Assembly: GCF_030149425.1 (NCBI RefSeq)
Contig: NZ_JASBRQ010000012.1
Location: 1 to 49,334 of the forward strand
Direction of reading: 5' to 3'
From: Maricaulis sp.
Lineage (GTDB): Bacteria; Pseudomonadota; Alphaproteobacteria; Caulobacterales; Maricaulaceae
Length of the DNA stretch: 49,334 nucleotides
Within the stretch, counting starts at the first letter, position 1. Every line of letters starts with the position of its first letter. The notes beneath the pieces are model-generated. The model had not been told where the DNA came from. It ran no database searches and worked only from the letters and a program-made list of their open reading frames with translations. The position numbers and the translations under genes are program-made. Positions 1-8,751 of this stretch are shown here, piece after piece.

Positions 1-61
1 CATTGCCGCCTTCGGCGATGACGTCTTTGAGGTCCTCGAGGGAGCGTGCTTCTTCAGCCAT
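1..61 (-). CDS. rpsI: 30S ribosomal protein S9, N-terminal fragment
   Basis: Only the first 20 codons lie in the window; the gene continues past base 1. The translation begins MAEEARSLEDLKDVIAEGG, which resembles the N-terminal extension of alphaproteobacterial S9. S9 is a small-subunit protein whose C-terminal tail reaches the P site; that tail is outside the window. The ATG (59-61) follows the rplM stop codon by two bases, the usual rplM-rpsI operon arrangement, so the two are almost certainly co-transcribed and probably translationally coupled. The call rests mainly on the position after rplM and the short N-terminal match. Confidence 0.85.
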   Translation of the reverse strand, partial: MAEEARSLEDLKDVIAEGGN

Positions 62-63
62 CA

Positions 64-528
64 TCAGCCTCGTGCGTTCTTGGAGTTCATGGACTTGAAG
101 TCGATCACTTCAGGCTGCTGGGCCTCGTGCTTGTGATCGGTCCCGGCATAGACGCGCAGTTTGGAGAACTGCTTGCGAGCCAGCGGGCTTTCTTTCGGCA
201 GCATACGCTTGACCGCGTTTTCGATAACGCGCTCCGGGAAACGGCCGTCCAGCAGCTTGGCCGGGCTGGTTTCCTTGATACCGCCCGGGTGACCGGTGTG
301 ACGGTAGTAACGCTTGTCGTCGCGCTTATTGCCGGTGAAGACGACTTTTTCGGCATTGATCACGATGACGTGGTCGCCGGTGTCGACATTCGGGGTGAAG
401 TCCGGGCGGTGCTTGCCGCGCAAACGCATGGCGATGAAAGATGCCAAACGGCCGACAACGGCGCCTTCAGCATCGATCACGATCCACTTGTTTTCGACAT
501 CCGCCGGTTTTGCGGTGTAGGTTTTCAT
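64..528 (-). CDS. rplM: 50S ribosomal protein L13
   Basis: This 154-residue protein is L13, an early-assembly protein of the large ribosomal subunit. It starts [19 protein letters not shown] and contains the family signatures VVGRLAS, the NAEKV(V)FTGNK segment, [10 protein letters not shown] and RMLPK. An in-frame start further upstream is possible, but the extra 26 residues are basic, low-complexity sequence absent from the family, so the ATG at 528 is chosen. It leads the rplM-rpsI operon. The promoter must lie in the 215-bp region shared with the divergent phoX gene. L13 length in alphaproteobacteria is about 154 residues, so the gene looks complete. Confidence 0.97.
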   Translation of the reverse strand: MKTYTAKPADVENKWIVIDAEGAVVGRLASFIAMRLRGKHRPDFTPNVDTGDHVIVINAEKVVFTGNKRDDKRYYRHTGHPGGIKETSPAKLLDGRFPERVIENAVKRMLPKESPLARKQFSKLRVYAGTDHKHEAQQPEVIDFKSMNSKNARG

Positions 529-646
529 TTCAGCGTCCTGTCTCACCCGAAGCGGGCGTGGAGAAATCCGAGCGCGCGACATAAAGGGGGAAATGCGTTC
601 GGTCAACAGGCGTTCGAATTATCGCTGCAAATACTTTCAGTTAGAA

Positions 647-668
647 ATGCGGTTATATATTACCGCAT
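647..668. promoter_or_regulatory. Inverted repeat in the rplM-phoX divergent region
   Basis: Seven-base arms ATGCGGT (647-653) and ACCGCAT (662-668) flank an AT-only centre (TATATATT). It sits 76 bases upstream of the phoX ATG and about 120 bases upstream of rplM. The AT-rich centre could include a -10 element, and the arms look like an operator. No obvious Pho box (two CTGTCAT-like direct repeats) is visible nearby. Function is inferred from symmetry and position only. Confidence 0.3.
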
Positions 669-743
669 AACGAATTGCTCGTCATACGCTCGTCGCGAAG
701 CCATTGTATTTCAAGGGTTCACCTACCCTTATCGGAGCGCGAC

Positions 744-2165
744 ATGTCCCTTTCCCGGCGAATTTTCCTGCAGCAAGCCGCCGCAACCTCGCTGGCATTT
801 GGCGGGCTCGCCGCCCGCAGCCTGGCCGTGACAAGCGCCTCCAATGTGGAACAGGCCTATTTCAACCAGACCAATCCCTATGGCGATCTCATTCCCGATC
901 CGGCTGGTTTGTTCGATCTTCCGGCCGGTTTCGAGTACCGGGTCCTCTCCACTGTCGGCGAGGAAATGAGCGATGGTCTGCTGGCCGCCGGTGATTTTGA
1001 CGGCATGGGCTGTTTCGCCGGACCGGACGGACGCCTTACTCTTGTGCGCAATCACGAACTCATGCCCCAGGAAATCGACGCTTCCGCCTTCGGGGCAGAC
1101 GCCAGCCGCCTCGACCGCATTGATCGCAGCCGCATCCATGACTGGACCGAAGCCGGCCTTCCGCATCTCGGCGGCACCTCTCACCTGATCATCGACCCGC
1201 AAACCCTGACCGTTGAACGCAGCTTCATGTCCCTGGCCGGGACCGCGAATAATTGCGCCGGTGGCGTCACCCCCTGGGGCAGCTGGGTGACCTGCGAGGA
1301 AACCGAGCTGACCGCCGGCCCGAGCGCGCGCGTCGATCATGGCTATTGTTTCGAGGTGCCGGCCAGCGCCACGGGGCTGGTCGAGCCGGTGCCGATCCGG
1401 GCCATGGGCCGTTTCCGTCATGAGGCCATCGCGGTCGATCCGGCCAGCGGCGCGGTCTACCAGACCGAGGACAAGCGCGGCACCGCCCTCTTCTATCGCT
1501 ACCTGCCCGACCATCCCGGCGAACTCGCCCGCGGCGGCCGACTGCAGGCACTGGCTGTTCGTGGACAGCCCGGTGTCGATCTGCGCCATCTGACCGCCAG
1601 CGCCAACAATCTTCGCCCGGGCGATTGGGTCGAGGTGGAATGGATCGACATGGAAGAGGTCGACGCGCCCAATGCCGACCTCGCCGAGCGCGGCCACGCG
1701 GCCGGCGCGGCCAGGTTTACCCGCGGCGAGGGCCTTTGGTGGGGCCAGGGCGAATGCTATTTCACCTGTACCGACGGCGGCCCGGCCGGGATCGGCCAGA
1801 TTTGGCGCTATCAACCCAGCCCGCACGAGGGTCAGCCCGGCGAGCACGCGCAGCCGGGACGACTGCAGCTCTTTGTCGAAAGTGGGGATGACCGGATCAT
1901 GGAGTATTGCGACAATCTCTGCGTCGCCCCCTGGGGCGACCTGATCGTCGCTGAAGATGGTCCGCGTGATCAGTACATCCGCGGCGTGACGCCGTCAGGC
2001 GAGGTGTATACGATCGGTCGCAATGCGTTCACTGGCCCTGATGGCGAAAAAAGCGAGATTTGCGGTCCATGTTTCAGTCCCGACGGCTCCACCCTGTTCT
2101 TCAACATTCAACGCCATCCGGGCCGGACGTTCGCCGTCCGTGGTCCTTGGCGCGCGCGGGGCTGA
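744..2165 (+). CDS. Tat-exported PhoX-family (DUF839) phosphatase
   Basis: This is a 473-residue secreted enzyme of the PhoX/DUF839 family, predicted to hydrolyse phosphomonoesters in the periplasm or outside the cell. It begins with a textbook twin-arginine signal (SRRIFLQ, residues 4-10, then a hydrophobic Ala-rich stretch to about residue 30), consistent with folding around metal cofactors before export. Family features visible are RNHE (102-105), CAGGVTPWGSWVTCEE (171-186, with the cysteine and acidic residues used for metal binding in PhoX), EGLWWGQGECYFTCTDGG and a closing DGSTLFFNIQ block. The ATG at 744 is chosen because it opens the Tat signal and has GGAG at 734-737. It is shorter than classical PhoX (about 650 residues) and belongs to the compact DUF839 group, so phosphatase activity is likely but not certain. 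The next gene overlaps its end. Confidence 0.85.
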   Translation: MSLSRRIFLQQAAATSLAFGGLAARSLAVTSASNVEQAYFNQTNPYGDLIPDPAGLFDLPAGFEYRVLSTVGEEMSDGLLAAGDFDGMGCFAGPDGRLTLVRNHELMPQEIDASAFGADASRLDRIDRSRIHDWTEAGLPHLGGTSHLIIDPQTLTVERSFMSLAGTANNCAGGVTPWGSWVTCEETELTAGPSARVDHGYCFEVPASATGLVEPVPIRAMGRFRHEAIAVDPASGAVYQTEDKRGTALFYRYLPDHPGELARGGRLQALAVRGQPGVDLRHLTASANNLRPGDWVEVEWIDMEEVDAPNADLAERGHAAGAARFTRGEGLWWGQGECYFTCTDGGPAGIGQIWRYQPSPHEGQPGEHAQPGRLQLFVESGDDRIMEYCDNLCVAPWGDLIVAEDGPRDQYIRGVTPSGEVYTIGRNAFTGPDGEKSEICGPCFSPDGSTLFFNIQRHPGRTFAVRGPWRARG

Positions 2166-3148
2166 TTGGCGCCTCCCTGTTTGCCCTGGCAGCCTGCGGC
2201 AATTCCGCTGAAGAACCGGAACTGGCGGAAGCCGAAGATGACACGCGGCGTGAGGTTTACGTGACTGCCGCGTTCGAGAGCACCAATGACAGCGCCCGCG
2301 CGCTCGCCTTCGTGCCTAGCACGATGGCGCCGTCGCTGGGTATGATTGTTTCGGCCACCCGTGATGGCGGTCTGGAAATCTTTGATGCCGACGGCGCCCT
2401 GCGCACCGCGCATGCTGGTGCCCAGCTCACCGCACTGGCCGCCGCTCCGGGTTTCCAGCTACGTGGCGAGTCCCTGCCGCTTGTCTTCGGAAGCGCCGCG
2501 GATGGCAGCGGACTTCTCGGCTATGCCATTACGCCAGACTTCGAAGTCTTCGATCTTCCGCTCGGCAGCGTTGCCACAGAGGGAGACATCCGCGGCGTTT
2601 GCCTGTTCGGGGAAGGCATTGGCTATGTCGATCTGGTTGTTCTCGAGTCTGGCAATGCGGCGGTTATCGCGCGCGTTCAGGATCGTGGCGAACAGCAGCT
2701 TTCCGTCGAGGCAATCGAGCGCTTTGACCTGCCGAGCCCGGCGCGCAGCTGCACCGTGCTGGATGACGACATTTATTTTGCCGCGCCAGCCAGCGGTATC
2801 GCCCGCACCTCGCGTAGCGGTGAAGTTCTGGCCGAACGCATGGAGCTATCGACCGGCCTCGCCTCGGACAATTTCAATGGCACGCCGGTCATCCTGACCG
2901 TCAACGGCAATGATGGCGATGTTCTCGTTCTCGATGCGGATACGCTGACACCGCGCGCCAACTTCGTCTTCGTCGACGGCCTCAGCACCCCGGGGCTGGG
3001 AACGGCCGGGCGCATCGCCCTGACCGATCAGAGCTATGGCTTCACCGCCTACTCGGACGGCATGCTGGCCTTCTTTGATCGCGGCGATAACCGGATCAAA
3101 GTCGTCTCCCGCGAAGCGACGGTGCGCTCCTTCTTCATCGGCGAGTGA
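2147..3148 (+). CDS. Putative lipoprotein, phytase-like beta-propeller
   Basis: The product has about 333 residues if the TTG at 2147 is used. That start gives a 16-residue lipoprotein signal ending LFALAAC, which is the right size. An ATG at 2069 would place the lipobox cysteine 43 residues in, too long for a lipoprotein signal, so TTG is preferred, though no good ribosome-binding site is visible. The start lies 19 bases inside phoX, implying coupling. After the cysteine comes an acidic linker and repeated beta-rich blades. The segment MIVSATRDGGLEIFDADG resembles the blade of beta-propeller phytases that reads roughly IGTDKKGGLYVYDLDGK. I therefore suggest a phytase-like fold, possibly acting with the phosphatase in phosphate scavenging. 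Catalytic calcium-binding residues were not verified, so it may be only a propeller-type binding protein. Confidence 0.6.
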   Translation: MARAGLIGASLFALAACGNSAEEPELAEAEDDTRREVYVTAAFESTNDSARALAFVPSTMAPSLGMIVSATRDGGLEIFDADGALRTAHAGAQLTALAAAPGFQLRGESLPLVFGSAADGSGLLGYAITPDFEVFDLPLGSVATEGDIRGVCLFGEGIGYVDLVVLESGNAAVIARVQDRGEQQLSVEAIERFDLPSPARSCTVLDDDIYFAAPASGIARTSRSGEVLAERMELSTGLASDNFNGTPVILTVNGNDGDVLVLDADTLTPRANFVFVDGLSTPGLGTAGRIALTDQSYGFTAYSDGMLAFFDRGDNRIKVVSREATVRSFFIGE

Positions 3149-4171
3149 TTACACGGCCCGGCGGGCGGTCCAGGCGGCCGCCCCGATGGCTATGAACAAG
3201 ATCACCGCACCAGCCTGGTGAACCAGCGACAGGCCAAGCGGCGCCACCGCCAGCAGCGCAGCGATGCCCAGGGCAACCTGGGCCACAACCAGGGCCGGCA
3301 GGATCACCATGAAGGGCTTCAGGGCAACGCGCGGCTCGCGGTAGATGATGAAGGCCGTCACAGCAACAGCAAGGGTGACGACATAAGCCATCCAGCGGTG
3401 CTGTAACTGAACGGCGGCATGGCTTTCAAAAATCGCCTGATGGAAAGGCAGACCGGCGAGATAGCCGTCCGGGATCAATTGCCCGTTCATGCCCGGCCAG
3501 GTGTTGAAAATCTTGCCCGCATCGATGCCGGCGACCAATGCGCCCATCAGGATCTGCACAAAAAGCAGCCCCCAGAGCACCAGGAACCAGCGCGTGTGGT
3601 TACCGGCCCGAACCGGCGGCGCACCATAGCGCGCATCCAGCGCGGTCCAGAATGTGGCCCCGAGCAGAACAAAGGCCATGCCCAGATGGGTGGCGAGGCG
3701 ATATTGCGACACATCCAGCCGGTCAACCAGACCGCTGGCGACCATCCACCAGCCGATGGCACCCTGCAGGCCACCCAGAACGAAAAGCCCCAGCAGGCGC
3801 GGTTTGAGGCGGGCGCTGAGATCTCCACGCAGCCAGAAGAAGACCAGCGGCACCGCGAAGGCCAGGCCGAGGAAACGGCCGAGCTGGCGATGCCCCCACT
3901 CCCACCAGAAGATAAACTGGAACTCGGACATGGACATGCCGCGGTTCTGTTCCTGGTATTCCGTCGTCGAGCGGTAGAGCTCCAGCGCTTCCTCCCAATC
4001 CGCCTGGCTGAGCGGCGGGATGGCACCGGTGATCGGTCGCCACTCGGTGATGGAAAGACCGCTATCGGTCAGGCGCGTCGCGCCGCCAACCAAGATCATA
4101 ATGGCAATCAGGCCGGTCATGACGAACAGCCAGTTGGAAACCGCCGGGCGGGTATGGTGACGATAACTCAT
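3149..4171 (-). CDS. ctaA: Heme A synthase, COX15/CtaA family
   Basis: This 340-residue polytopic inner-membrane protein oxidises the C8 methyl of heme O to the formyl group of heme A for aa3-type cytochrome oxidase. It has about eight membrane segments and the expected motifs: TRLTDSGLSITEWRPITGA after the first helix, and heme-ligand histidines in EWGHRQLGR, ATHLGM, LQHRWMA and LVHQAGA. It resembles the mitochondrial/alphaproteobacterial type without the cysteine pair of Bacillus CtaA. The ATG at 4171 has AGGAG at 4176-4180; the in-frame extension upstream has no support. Its stop codon abuts that of the convergent lipoprotein gene with no gap. Confidence 0.93.
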   Translation of the reverse strand: MSYRHHTRPAVSNWLFVMTGLIAIMILVGGATRLTDSGLSITEWRPITGAIPPLSQADWEEALELYRSTTEYQEQNRGMSMSEFQFIFWWEWGHRQLGRFLGLAFAVPLVFFWLRGDLSARLKPRLLGLFVLGGLQGAIGWWMVASGLVDRLDVSQYRLATHLGMAFVLLGATFWTALDARYGAPPVRAGNHTRWFLVLWGLLFVQILMGALVAGIDAGKIFNTWPGMNGQLIPDGYLAGLPFHQAIFESHAAVQLQHRWMAYVVTLAVAVTAFIIYREPRVALKPFMVILPALVVAQVALGIAALLAVAPLGLSLVHQAGAVILFIAIGAAAWTARRAV

Positions 4172-4321
4172 GCGCACTCCTGTCGGCTCGGCTAGGTAGA
4201 CCATCTGCAAGGGGGCGCAAGGCTCTCAAGCGGTGTAATCATGTCGCAGGCTGTAAAATCGGGCTCGCCCTGTCCCGCGCGACAGTCCATCATGCCGCAA
4301 AGCCAGGGAGGGAAAGGCGTG

Positions 4322-5563
4322 ATGCAACAGGACGATACGGTTCTTATTCTGGGTGGCGGCCAAGCCGCGGCACAGTGCGCAGCAAGCCTGCGGCGTTTTG
4401 GCTGGGAAGGCCGCATCATCATCGCCGGCGAAGAACCGCACCCGCCCTATCAACGCCCGCCCCTGTCGAAGGACTATCTGTCCGGAGCAATCGAGGAAGA
4501 CCGGCTCTGGTTGCAGCCGCCGGAGACCTGGCAGGCGCAATCCGTGGAGCTGCGTCTGGGCGTCAAAGCGGAGGCCATTGACCGGGGAGCCAAGACCGTC
4601 CGGTTCAATGATGGCAGCGTTGAGGCTTACACCCACCTCGTCATCGCCACGGGCGCCCGGGTCCGCCCCCTGCCCGTCCCCGGAGCTGAGCTCGACGGTG
4701 TTCGCTATCTGCGTACGATTGCCGATGTCGATCGCCTCAAGGCCGACGTCGTCCCCGGCAAGCAAATCGCTATCATCGGGGCGGGTTATATCGGGCTGGA
4801 AGCGGCCGCGGTAGCGACCAAGCTTGGCGCCAAAGCGGTGGTCATTGAGGCGATGCCCCGCTGCCTCGCCCGGGTCGCAGTGCCGGAACTTTCACAATTC
4901 TACCGTGAAGCGCACGGGCGCCGCGGGGTCGAATTCTTCTGTGATGCCCAAGTGGTCTCACTCAAGGGCGATGACGGCCATATCACCGGTGTAGAGCTGG
5001 CCTCGGGCGAAAACGTCGCCTGCGACAGCGCGCTGGTGGGTATCGGGGTGATCCCCAATGCAGAGATCGCGGCCGAGGCGGAACTGGAAACCGGCAATGG
5101 CATTCATGTCGACACGGCCTGCCAGACCAGGGATGCATCGATCTACGCAATCGGCGATGTCGCCGCCCAACCCTACTGGCTTTCCGGAGACCGCCTGCGC
5201 ATCGAATCGGTTCCCAATGCGATTGAACAGGGCAAACAGGCTGCCGCCGCGATCTGCGGCGCGCCGGCACCGAAACCGGAAGTTCCCTGGTTCTGGTCCG
5301 ATCAGTTCGATCTCAAACTGCAGACCGCCGGTCTTTTTCAGGGCGCTGATACCCTGGTCGAACGCGTCACCGGTGAGGAACAGCGCAGCTTCTTCCACCT
5401 CAAGGATGGCGCCCTGATCGCCGCAGACTGCATCAATGATCCGCAGAGCTTCATGGCGGCTAAGATGATGATCGCCAAAGGACTGGCACCGGACGCAGCA
5501 GCGCTCGCTGACACCGGACAGGCGATGAAAGACGTGATGAAACAGGCAATGGCAGCAGGCTGA
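4322..5563 (+). CDS. Ferredoxin reductase, FAD/NAD(P)H-dependent
   Basis: This is a 413-residue flavoprotein of the rhodocoxin/putidaredoxin-reductase type. It passes electrons from NAD(P)H through FAD to a [2Fe-2S] ferredoxin. Visible elements are an N-terminal FAD dinucleotide fold (LGGGQAAAQCA, residues 10-20), PPYQRPPLSK shortly after, VIATGAR, a second dinucleotide fold (IIGAGYIGLEAA, 151-162), YAIGDVA for FAD, and a C-terminal reductase domain with VPWFWSDQFDLKLQ. The ATG at 4322 is chosen because GGGAGG (4306-4311) lies 10 bases upstream and the FAD motif then begins at the usual position. No ferredoxin or cytochrome P450 gene is adjacent, so its partner is unknown. Confidence 0.9.
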   Translation: MQQDDTVLILGGGQAAAQCAASLRRFGWEGRIIIAGEEPHPPYQRPPLSKDYLSGAIEEDRLWLQPPETWQAQSVELRLGVKAEAIDRGAKTVRFNDGSVEAYTHLVIATGARVRPLPVPGAELDGVRYLRTIADVDRLKADVVPGKQIAIIGAGYIGLEAAAVATKLGAKAVVIEAMPRCLARVAVPELSQFYREAHGRRGVEFFCDAQVVSLKGDDGHITGVELASGENVACDSALVGIGVIPNAEIAAEAELETGNGIHVDTACQTRDASIYAIGDVAAQPYWLSGDRLRIESVPNAIEQGKQAAAAICGAPAPKPEVPWFWSDQFDLKLQTAGLFQGADTLVERVTGEEQRSFFHLKDGALIAADCINDPQSFMAAKMMIAKGLAPDAAALADTGQAMKDVMKQAMAAG

Positions 5564-5575
5564 TCAGGCAGAAAA

Positions 5576-5653
5576 TGGTCGGAGCGGCGAGATTCGAACT
5601 CGCGACCCCTCGCCCCCCAGGCGAGTGCGCTAACCGGGCTGCGCCACGCTCCG
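5576..5653 (-). tRNA. tRNA-Pro (anticodon GGG), CCA encoded
   Basis: Read on the minus strand this is a complete 78-base cloverleaf. The acceptor stem pairs CGGAGCG with CGCTCCG, with discriminator A and an encoded CCA (5576-5578). The anticodon arm is CTCGC / CTGGGGG / GCGAG, placing GGG at 5616-5618 (reads CCC and CCU). The T arm has GTTCGAATC. It lies downstream of merR, a position common in alphaproteobacteria. Confidence 0.97.
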
Positions 5654-5662
5654 ACACTGAAC

Positions 5663-5682
5663 TGACCGGCCGCGACCGGTCA
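5663..5682. repeat. Short perfect inverted repeat between merR and tRNA-Pro
   Basis: Seven-base arms TGACCGG (5663-5669) and CCGGTCA (5676-5682) with a six-base loop could form a stable hairpin. Neither side has the run of T expected of an intrinsic terminator. It may end the merR transcript by another route, or shape the tRNA leader. Confidence 0.35.
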
Positions 5683-5742
5683 ATGGGGAGGCGTTTTATA
5701 GGCACACCCCAGACAGTCCGCAACCGCTCGATCAGCGCGCTT

Positions 5743-6192
5743 TCAGCTTTTCGGTTCCAGCGCCGCCTTGAGCTTGGCCTGGGCCCCTTCGAGGTCGTTC
5801 AGGATATCACCGATTTCCCGCGCCGGACTGCCCGGCTGACGCATTGTCTTGCGGCGCTCGACCGGCCGCTCGATGTCGGCGCGGTCAATCGCCATCTCCG
5901 GCCGCGAACGATCGCTGGCACCGAGATCGACGATGACTGATACGCCATTATCCTTGATGAATTTCTTGGCGCCCTTGATGGTGTAGCCATCTTCATAGAG
6001 CAGGCGCTTCACCCCGCGCAGCAGAGCAATATCCTGGGGCCGATAAAAACGGCGTCCACCGGCCCGTTTGAGCGGGCTGATCTGAGCGAATTTGCTTTCC
6101 CAGAAGCGTAAAACGTGAGCGGGAACACCGAGCTCATCAGCCGCTTCGCTGATGGTGCGGAAGGCGTCCGGCGATTTTTCAGTGACCGACAT
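5743..6192 (-). CDS. MerR-family transcriptional regulator
   Basis: This 149-residue protein has an N-terminal MerR winged helix (residues about 12-80): [22 protein letters not shown], then [12 protein letters not shown] and the segment [14 protein letters not shown]. The C-terminal part is short, rich in charge and lacks the metal-binding cysteines of MerR/CueR proteins, so its effector is unknown. This regulator follows ihfA in many alphaproteobacteria, here 32 bases downstream. The gene pair is probably read together. DNA-binding role is from the family; targets are unknown. Confidence 0.9.
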   Translation of the reverse strand: MSVTEKSPDAFRTISEAADELGVPAHVLRFWESKFAQISPLKRAGGRRFYRPQDIALLRGVKRLLYEDGYTIKGAKKFIKDNGVSVIVDLGASDRSRPEMAIDRADIERPVERRKTMRQPGSPAREIGDILNDLEGAQAKLKAALEPKS

Positions 6193-6224
6193 GCGTAAAT
6201 CGCGTCAGTCTCCGGCTTTGCGGT

Positions 6225-6530
6225 TCAGTCCTTGGACAAAGCCGAATCGACGCGCTCCTTCAAGACGTGCGACGGTTTGAAAACCAGCACGCGGCGAGCC
6301 TCAATCGGAACTTCAACGCCCGTCTTGGGGTTACGGCCGACACGACCGCGTTTGTCCCGCAGGAGAAAAGATCCGAAGGACGACAGCTTAACCGATTCGC
6401 CGTTGGCCAGTGTGTCGGACACCATGCCGAGCACAGACTGGACGAGGTCCGCTGATTCCTGACGTGACAATCCGACTTCGCGATAGACGGCTTCGGCGAG
6501 ATCGGCGCGGGTTAGTGTTTTATCCGACAT
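6225..6530 (-). CDS. ihfA: Integration host factor subunit alpha
   Basis: This 101-residue DNA-bending protein of the HU/IHF family pairs with IhfB to bend DNA sharply at promoters and in the nucleoid. It shows the family pattern: [21 protein letters not shown] at the N-terminus, [25 protein letters not shown] (dimer core and start of the DNA-clasping arm; proline within RNPKTG) and the basic C-terminal helix [12 protein letters not shown]. It lies between fabH and merR on the minus strand with spacing of about 100 and 32 bases, so it may also have its own promoter in the gap before fabH. Confidence 0.96.
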   Translation of the reverse strand: MSDKTLTRADLAEAVYREVGLSRQESADLVQSVLGMVSDTLANGESVKLSSFGSFLLRDKRGRVGRNPKTGVEVPIEARRVLVFKPSHVLKERVDSALSKD

Positions 6531-6627
6531 TTCAATCCCCAGACAGACGCCTATAGGCTACGCCCCTGATCCCCTGCCCGTCAACGCCAAGGTCTTGGAT
6601 AAAAGATAAAAAGGCCGGATTTTCGCC

Positions 6628-7605
6628 CTAGAAGCGCGCCAGAGCCGCTCCCCAGGTGAAACCACCGCCAAGTGCTTCCATCAAAATGAGGTCGCCGCGA
6701 GCAATACGGCCATCCTGTACCGCACGCTCAAAGGCGAGCGGCACCGATGCAGCCGATGTATTGCCATGATCAGCCACCGTGGACACGACCTTAGCCGTTG
6801 GGATTTTGAGCTTTTTGGCGACGCCTTCGAGAATTCGCTGATTGGCCTGATGGGGGACGAACCAATCGATATCGGCGATTTCCACCCCCGCCCGGTCAGC
6901 GATCGTCGTCATGGACTCAGCGATATTGGTCACCGCATGCCGGAAGACCTGATTGCCGGCCATGCGAAGGTGTCCGACCGTCTGGGTCGAGGACGGTCCG
7001 CCATCGACGTGAAGCAGGTCCTTGAATCGGCCATCGGAGCGCAAATAGGTCGCCAGGAGCCCGGTCTCGCGCTGCGTCGAGGGCGTATCTTCGGCGCTTA
7101 GCACCATGGCGCCGGCGCCATCGCCGAACAACACACAGGTCGCCCGGTCGGTCCAGTCGACAATTCTGGACATGGTCTCGGCGCCAACCACAAGCGCATT
7201 GCGCGCCTGGCCACGGGCGAGAAAACCGTCAGCGACGGACAGCGCGTAGATAAACCCGGTACACACAGCCTGAACGTCAAAAGCTGCGCCCTGGGTGATC
7301 CCCAGCCGCCCCTGCAACACGGTGCCGGTCGACGGGAATGTGAAATCCGGTGTCGTTGTGGCGACGATGATCAGATCGATCTCGGAGGCATCCATGCCCG
7401 CATGGTCGAGCGCCCGGCGGCAAGCCGCTTCGGCCAGATCCGCGGTCGTCTCGCCATCCGCCGCGATGTGACGGCGGGCAATGCCGGTCCGCTCCCGGAT
7501 CCAGCTGTCGGAGGTGTCGACCATGGTCGACAATTCTTCATTGCTGAGGATCCGGGACGGCAGATGCGCCCCGATCCCGGCAATCCGGACTGTCCGGTCG
7601 GTCAT
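6628..7605 (-). CDS. fabH: Beta-ketoacyl-ACP synthase III
   Basis: This 325-residue cytosolic thiolase-fold enzyme condenses acetyl-CoA with malonyl-ACP to start fatty-acid synthesis. The catalytic triad is visible: Cys115 in QAVCTGF, His252 in VPHQAN and Asn282 in DHGNTSAAS. ERTGI near residue 40 and the C-terminal GGGFTWGAAL are also typical. Length is normal. Its ATG overlaps the plsX stop by four bases (ATGA), so the two are translationally coupled. Confidence 0.97.
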   Translation of the reverse strand: MTDRTVRIAGIGAHLPSRILSNEELSTMVDTSDSWIRERTGIARRHIAADGETTADLAEAACRRALDHAGMDASEIDLIIVATTTPDFTFPSTGTVLQGRLGITQGAAFDVQAVCTGFIYALSVADGFLARGQARNALVVGAETMSRIVDWTDRATCVLFGDGAGAMVLSAEDTPSTQRETGLLATYLRSDGRFKDLLHVDGGPSSTQTVGHLRMAGNQVFRHAVTNIAESMTTIADRAGVEIADIDWFVPHQANQRILEGVAKKLKIPTAKVVSTVADHGNTSAASVPLAFERAVQDGRIARGDLILMEALGGGFTWGAALARF

Positions 7606-8657
7606 GCCTCGGCAGCGGCTTCTTGCGCCGCGTGCTCCATGAATTGATCGAGATTTTTGCGCAATTCCGGCATGAAATTGCTTTGTGCCATGGCATAGGC
7701 CAGTCCGAGCGCCGAGGCGAAGCCTTCACCATCGGCACCGCCATGGCTCTTGACCACGACACCTTTCAGGCCCAGCAGCACACCGCCATTGATATAGCGC
7801 GGGTCCATGCGCTGGCGCAGGCGGTCGAGCGCACCGAAGCTGAGCAATCCAGCGGCCAGCTTGGCGGTGACAGAACTGGTCAGTGCCTCCTTGACCCAGC
7901 CGGCGACCAGCCGCGCGGTGCCTTCTGCCGTCTTCAGCGCGATATTGCCTGTGAAACCGTCGGTGACGACAACATCAATACCACCGGCACTGATATCATT
8001 GCCTTCGATAAAGCCCCGATAATCAAGGCCAAGACCGGCATCCCGGATCAGACCATCGGCTTCGCGAACCGTGTCATTTCCCTTCAGCTCTTCCTGGCCG
8101 ACATTGAGCAGGCCGACACTCGGCTTGGCCTCGCCAAATACGGCGCGATGGAAGGCTTCGCCCATGATCGCAAACTCGACCAACTGTGTGGCGCCACACT
8201 GGACGTTGGCGCCGACATCGAGCACCACGGTATGACCCTTCGGCGTTGGCCAGTTGGCGGAAATCGCAGGACGGTGAACGCCCTTTTTCATGCGCAGGAT
8301 GACCTTGGAAATCGCCATCAGCGCGCCGGTATTGCCCGACGACACGATGGCATCGGCCTCACCCGACTTCACGCACTGCACCGCATTCCACATCGACGAG
8401 CCGCGCGCCCGGCGAACCGCCTCACTCGGCTTGTCTGTCATTTCCACCGAACTGTCGGAATGACGAATTTCGCTGACCGCGGCGACGGCCGGCTGAGCCG
8501 CCATCAGGGGCTGGAGTTGATCTTCCGGGCCATGCACCAGAAAACGCGCCTTGCGATCGGGCCAGCGCTTGAGCGCATTGCCGATGCCGTCCACCACGGC
8601 GCCGGGACCGAGATCCCCACCCATGGCGTCTACAGATAAAGTCGGAATACCGGTCAT
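7602..8657 (-). CDS. plsX: Phosphate acyltransferase PlsX
   Basis: This 351-residue peripheral membrane enzyme makes acyl-phosphate from acyl-ACP, feeding PlsY in phospholipid synthesis. Family features are SVDAMGGDLGP at the start, SVEMTDKPSEAVR, DAIVSSGNTGALMA, the segment VLDVGANVQC and VVTDGFTGNIALK. It precedes fabH with a four-base overlap. In related bacteria a DUF177 (YceD-like) gene usually precedes plsX; here only a 94-bp gap separates it from the Cbp3-like gene. Confidence 0.97.
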   Translation of the reverse strand: MTGIPTLSVDAMGGDLGPGAVVDGIGNALKRWPDRKARFLVHGPEDQLQPLMAAQPAVAAVSEIRHSDSSVEMTDKPSEAVRRARGSSMWNAVQCVKSGEADAIVSSGNTGALMAISKVILRMKKGVHRPAISANWPTPKGHTVVLDVGANVQCGATQLVEFAIMGEAFHRAVFGEAKPSVGLLNVGQEELKGNDTVREADGLIRDAGLGLDYRGFIEGNDISAGGIDVVVTDGFTGNIALKTAEGTARLVAGWVKEALTSSVTAKLAAGLLSFGALDRLRQRMDPRYINGGVLLGLKGVVVKSHGGADGEGFASALGLAYAMAQSNFMPELRKNLDQFMEHAAQEAAAEA

Positions 8658-8751
8658 AGCGATCGGATGTGTCCCCTAACGACGGAAGACCGCCAGAATT
8701 TCGCGGATACTTACTGGAGCAGCAATCAGATGCAAGTTGCGAAGACCGCAA

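Noticed and set aside
729..1847. A 372-codon minus-strand frame opposite phoX
   Set aside because: Overlaps the Tat-signal phosphatase whose motifs are unambiguous; the antisense product is Gly/Ala/Arg-rich without domains.
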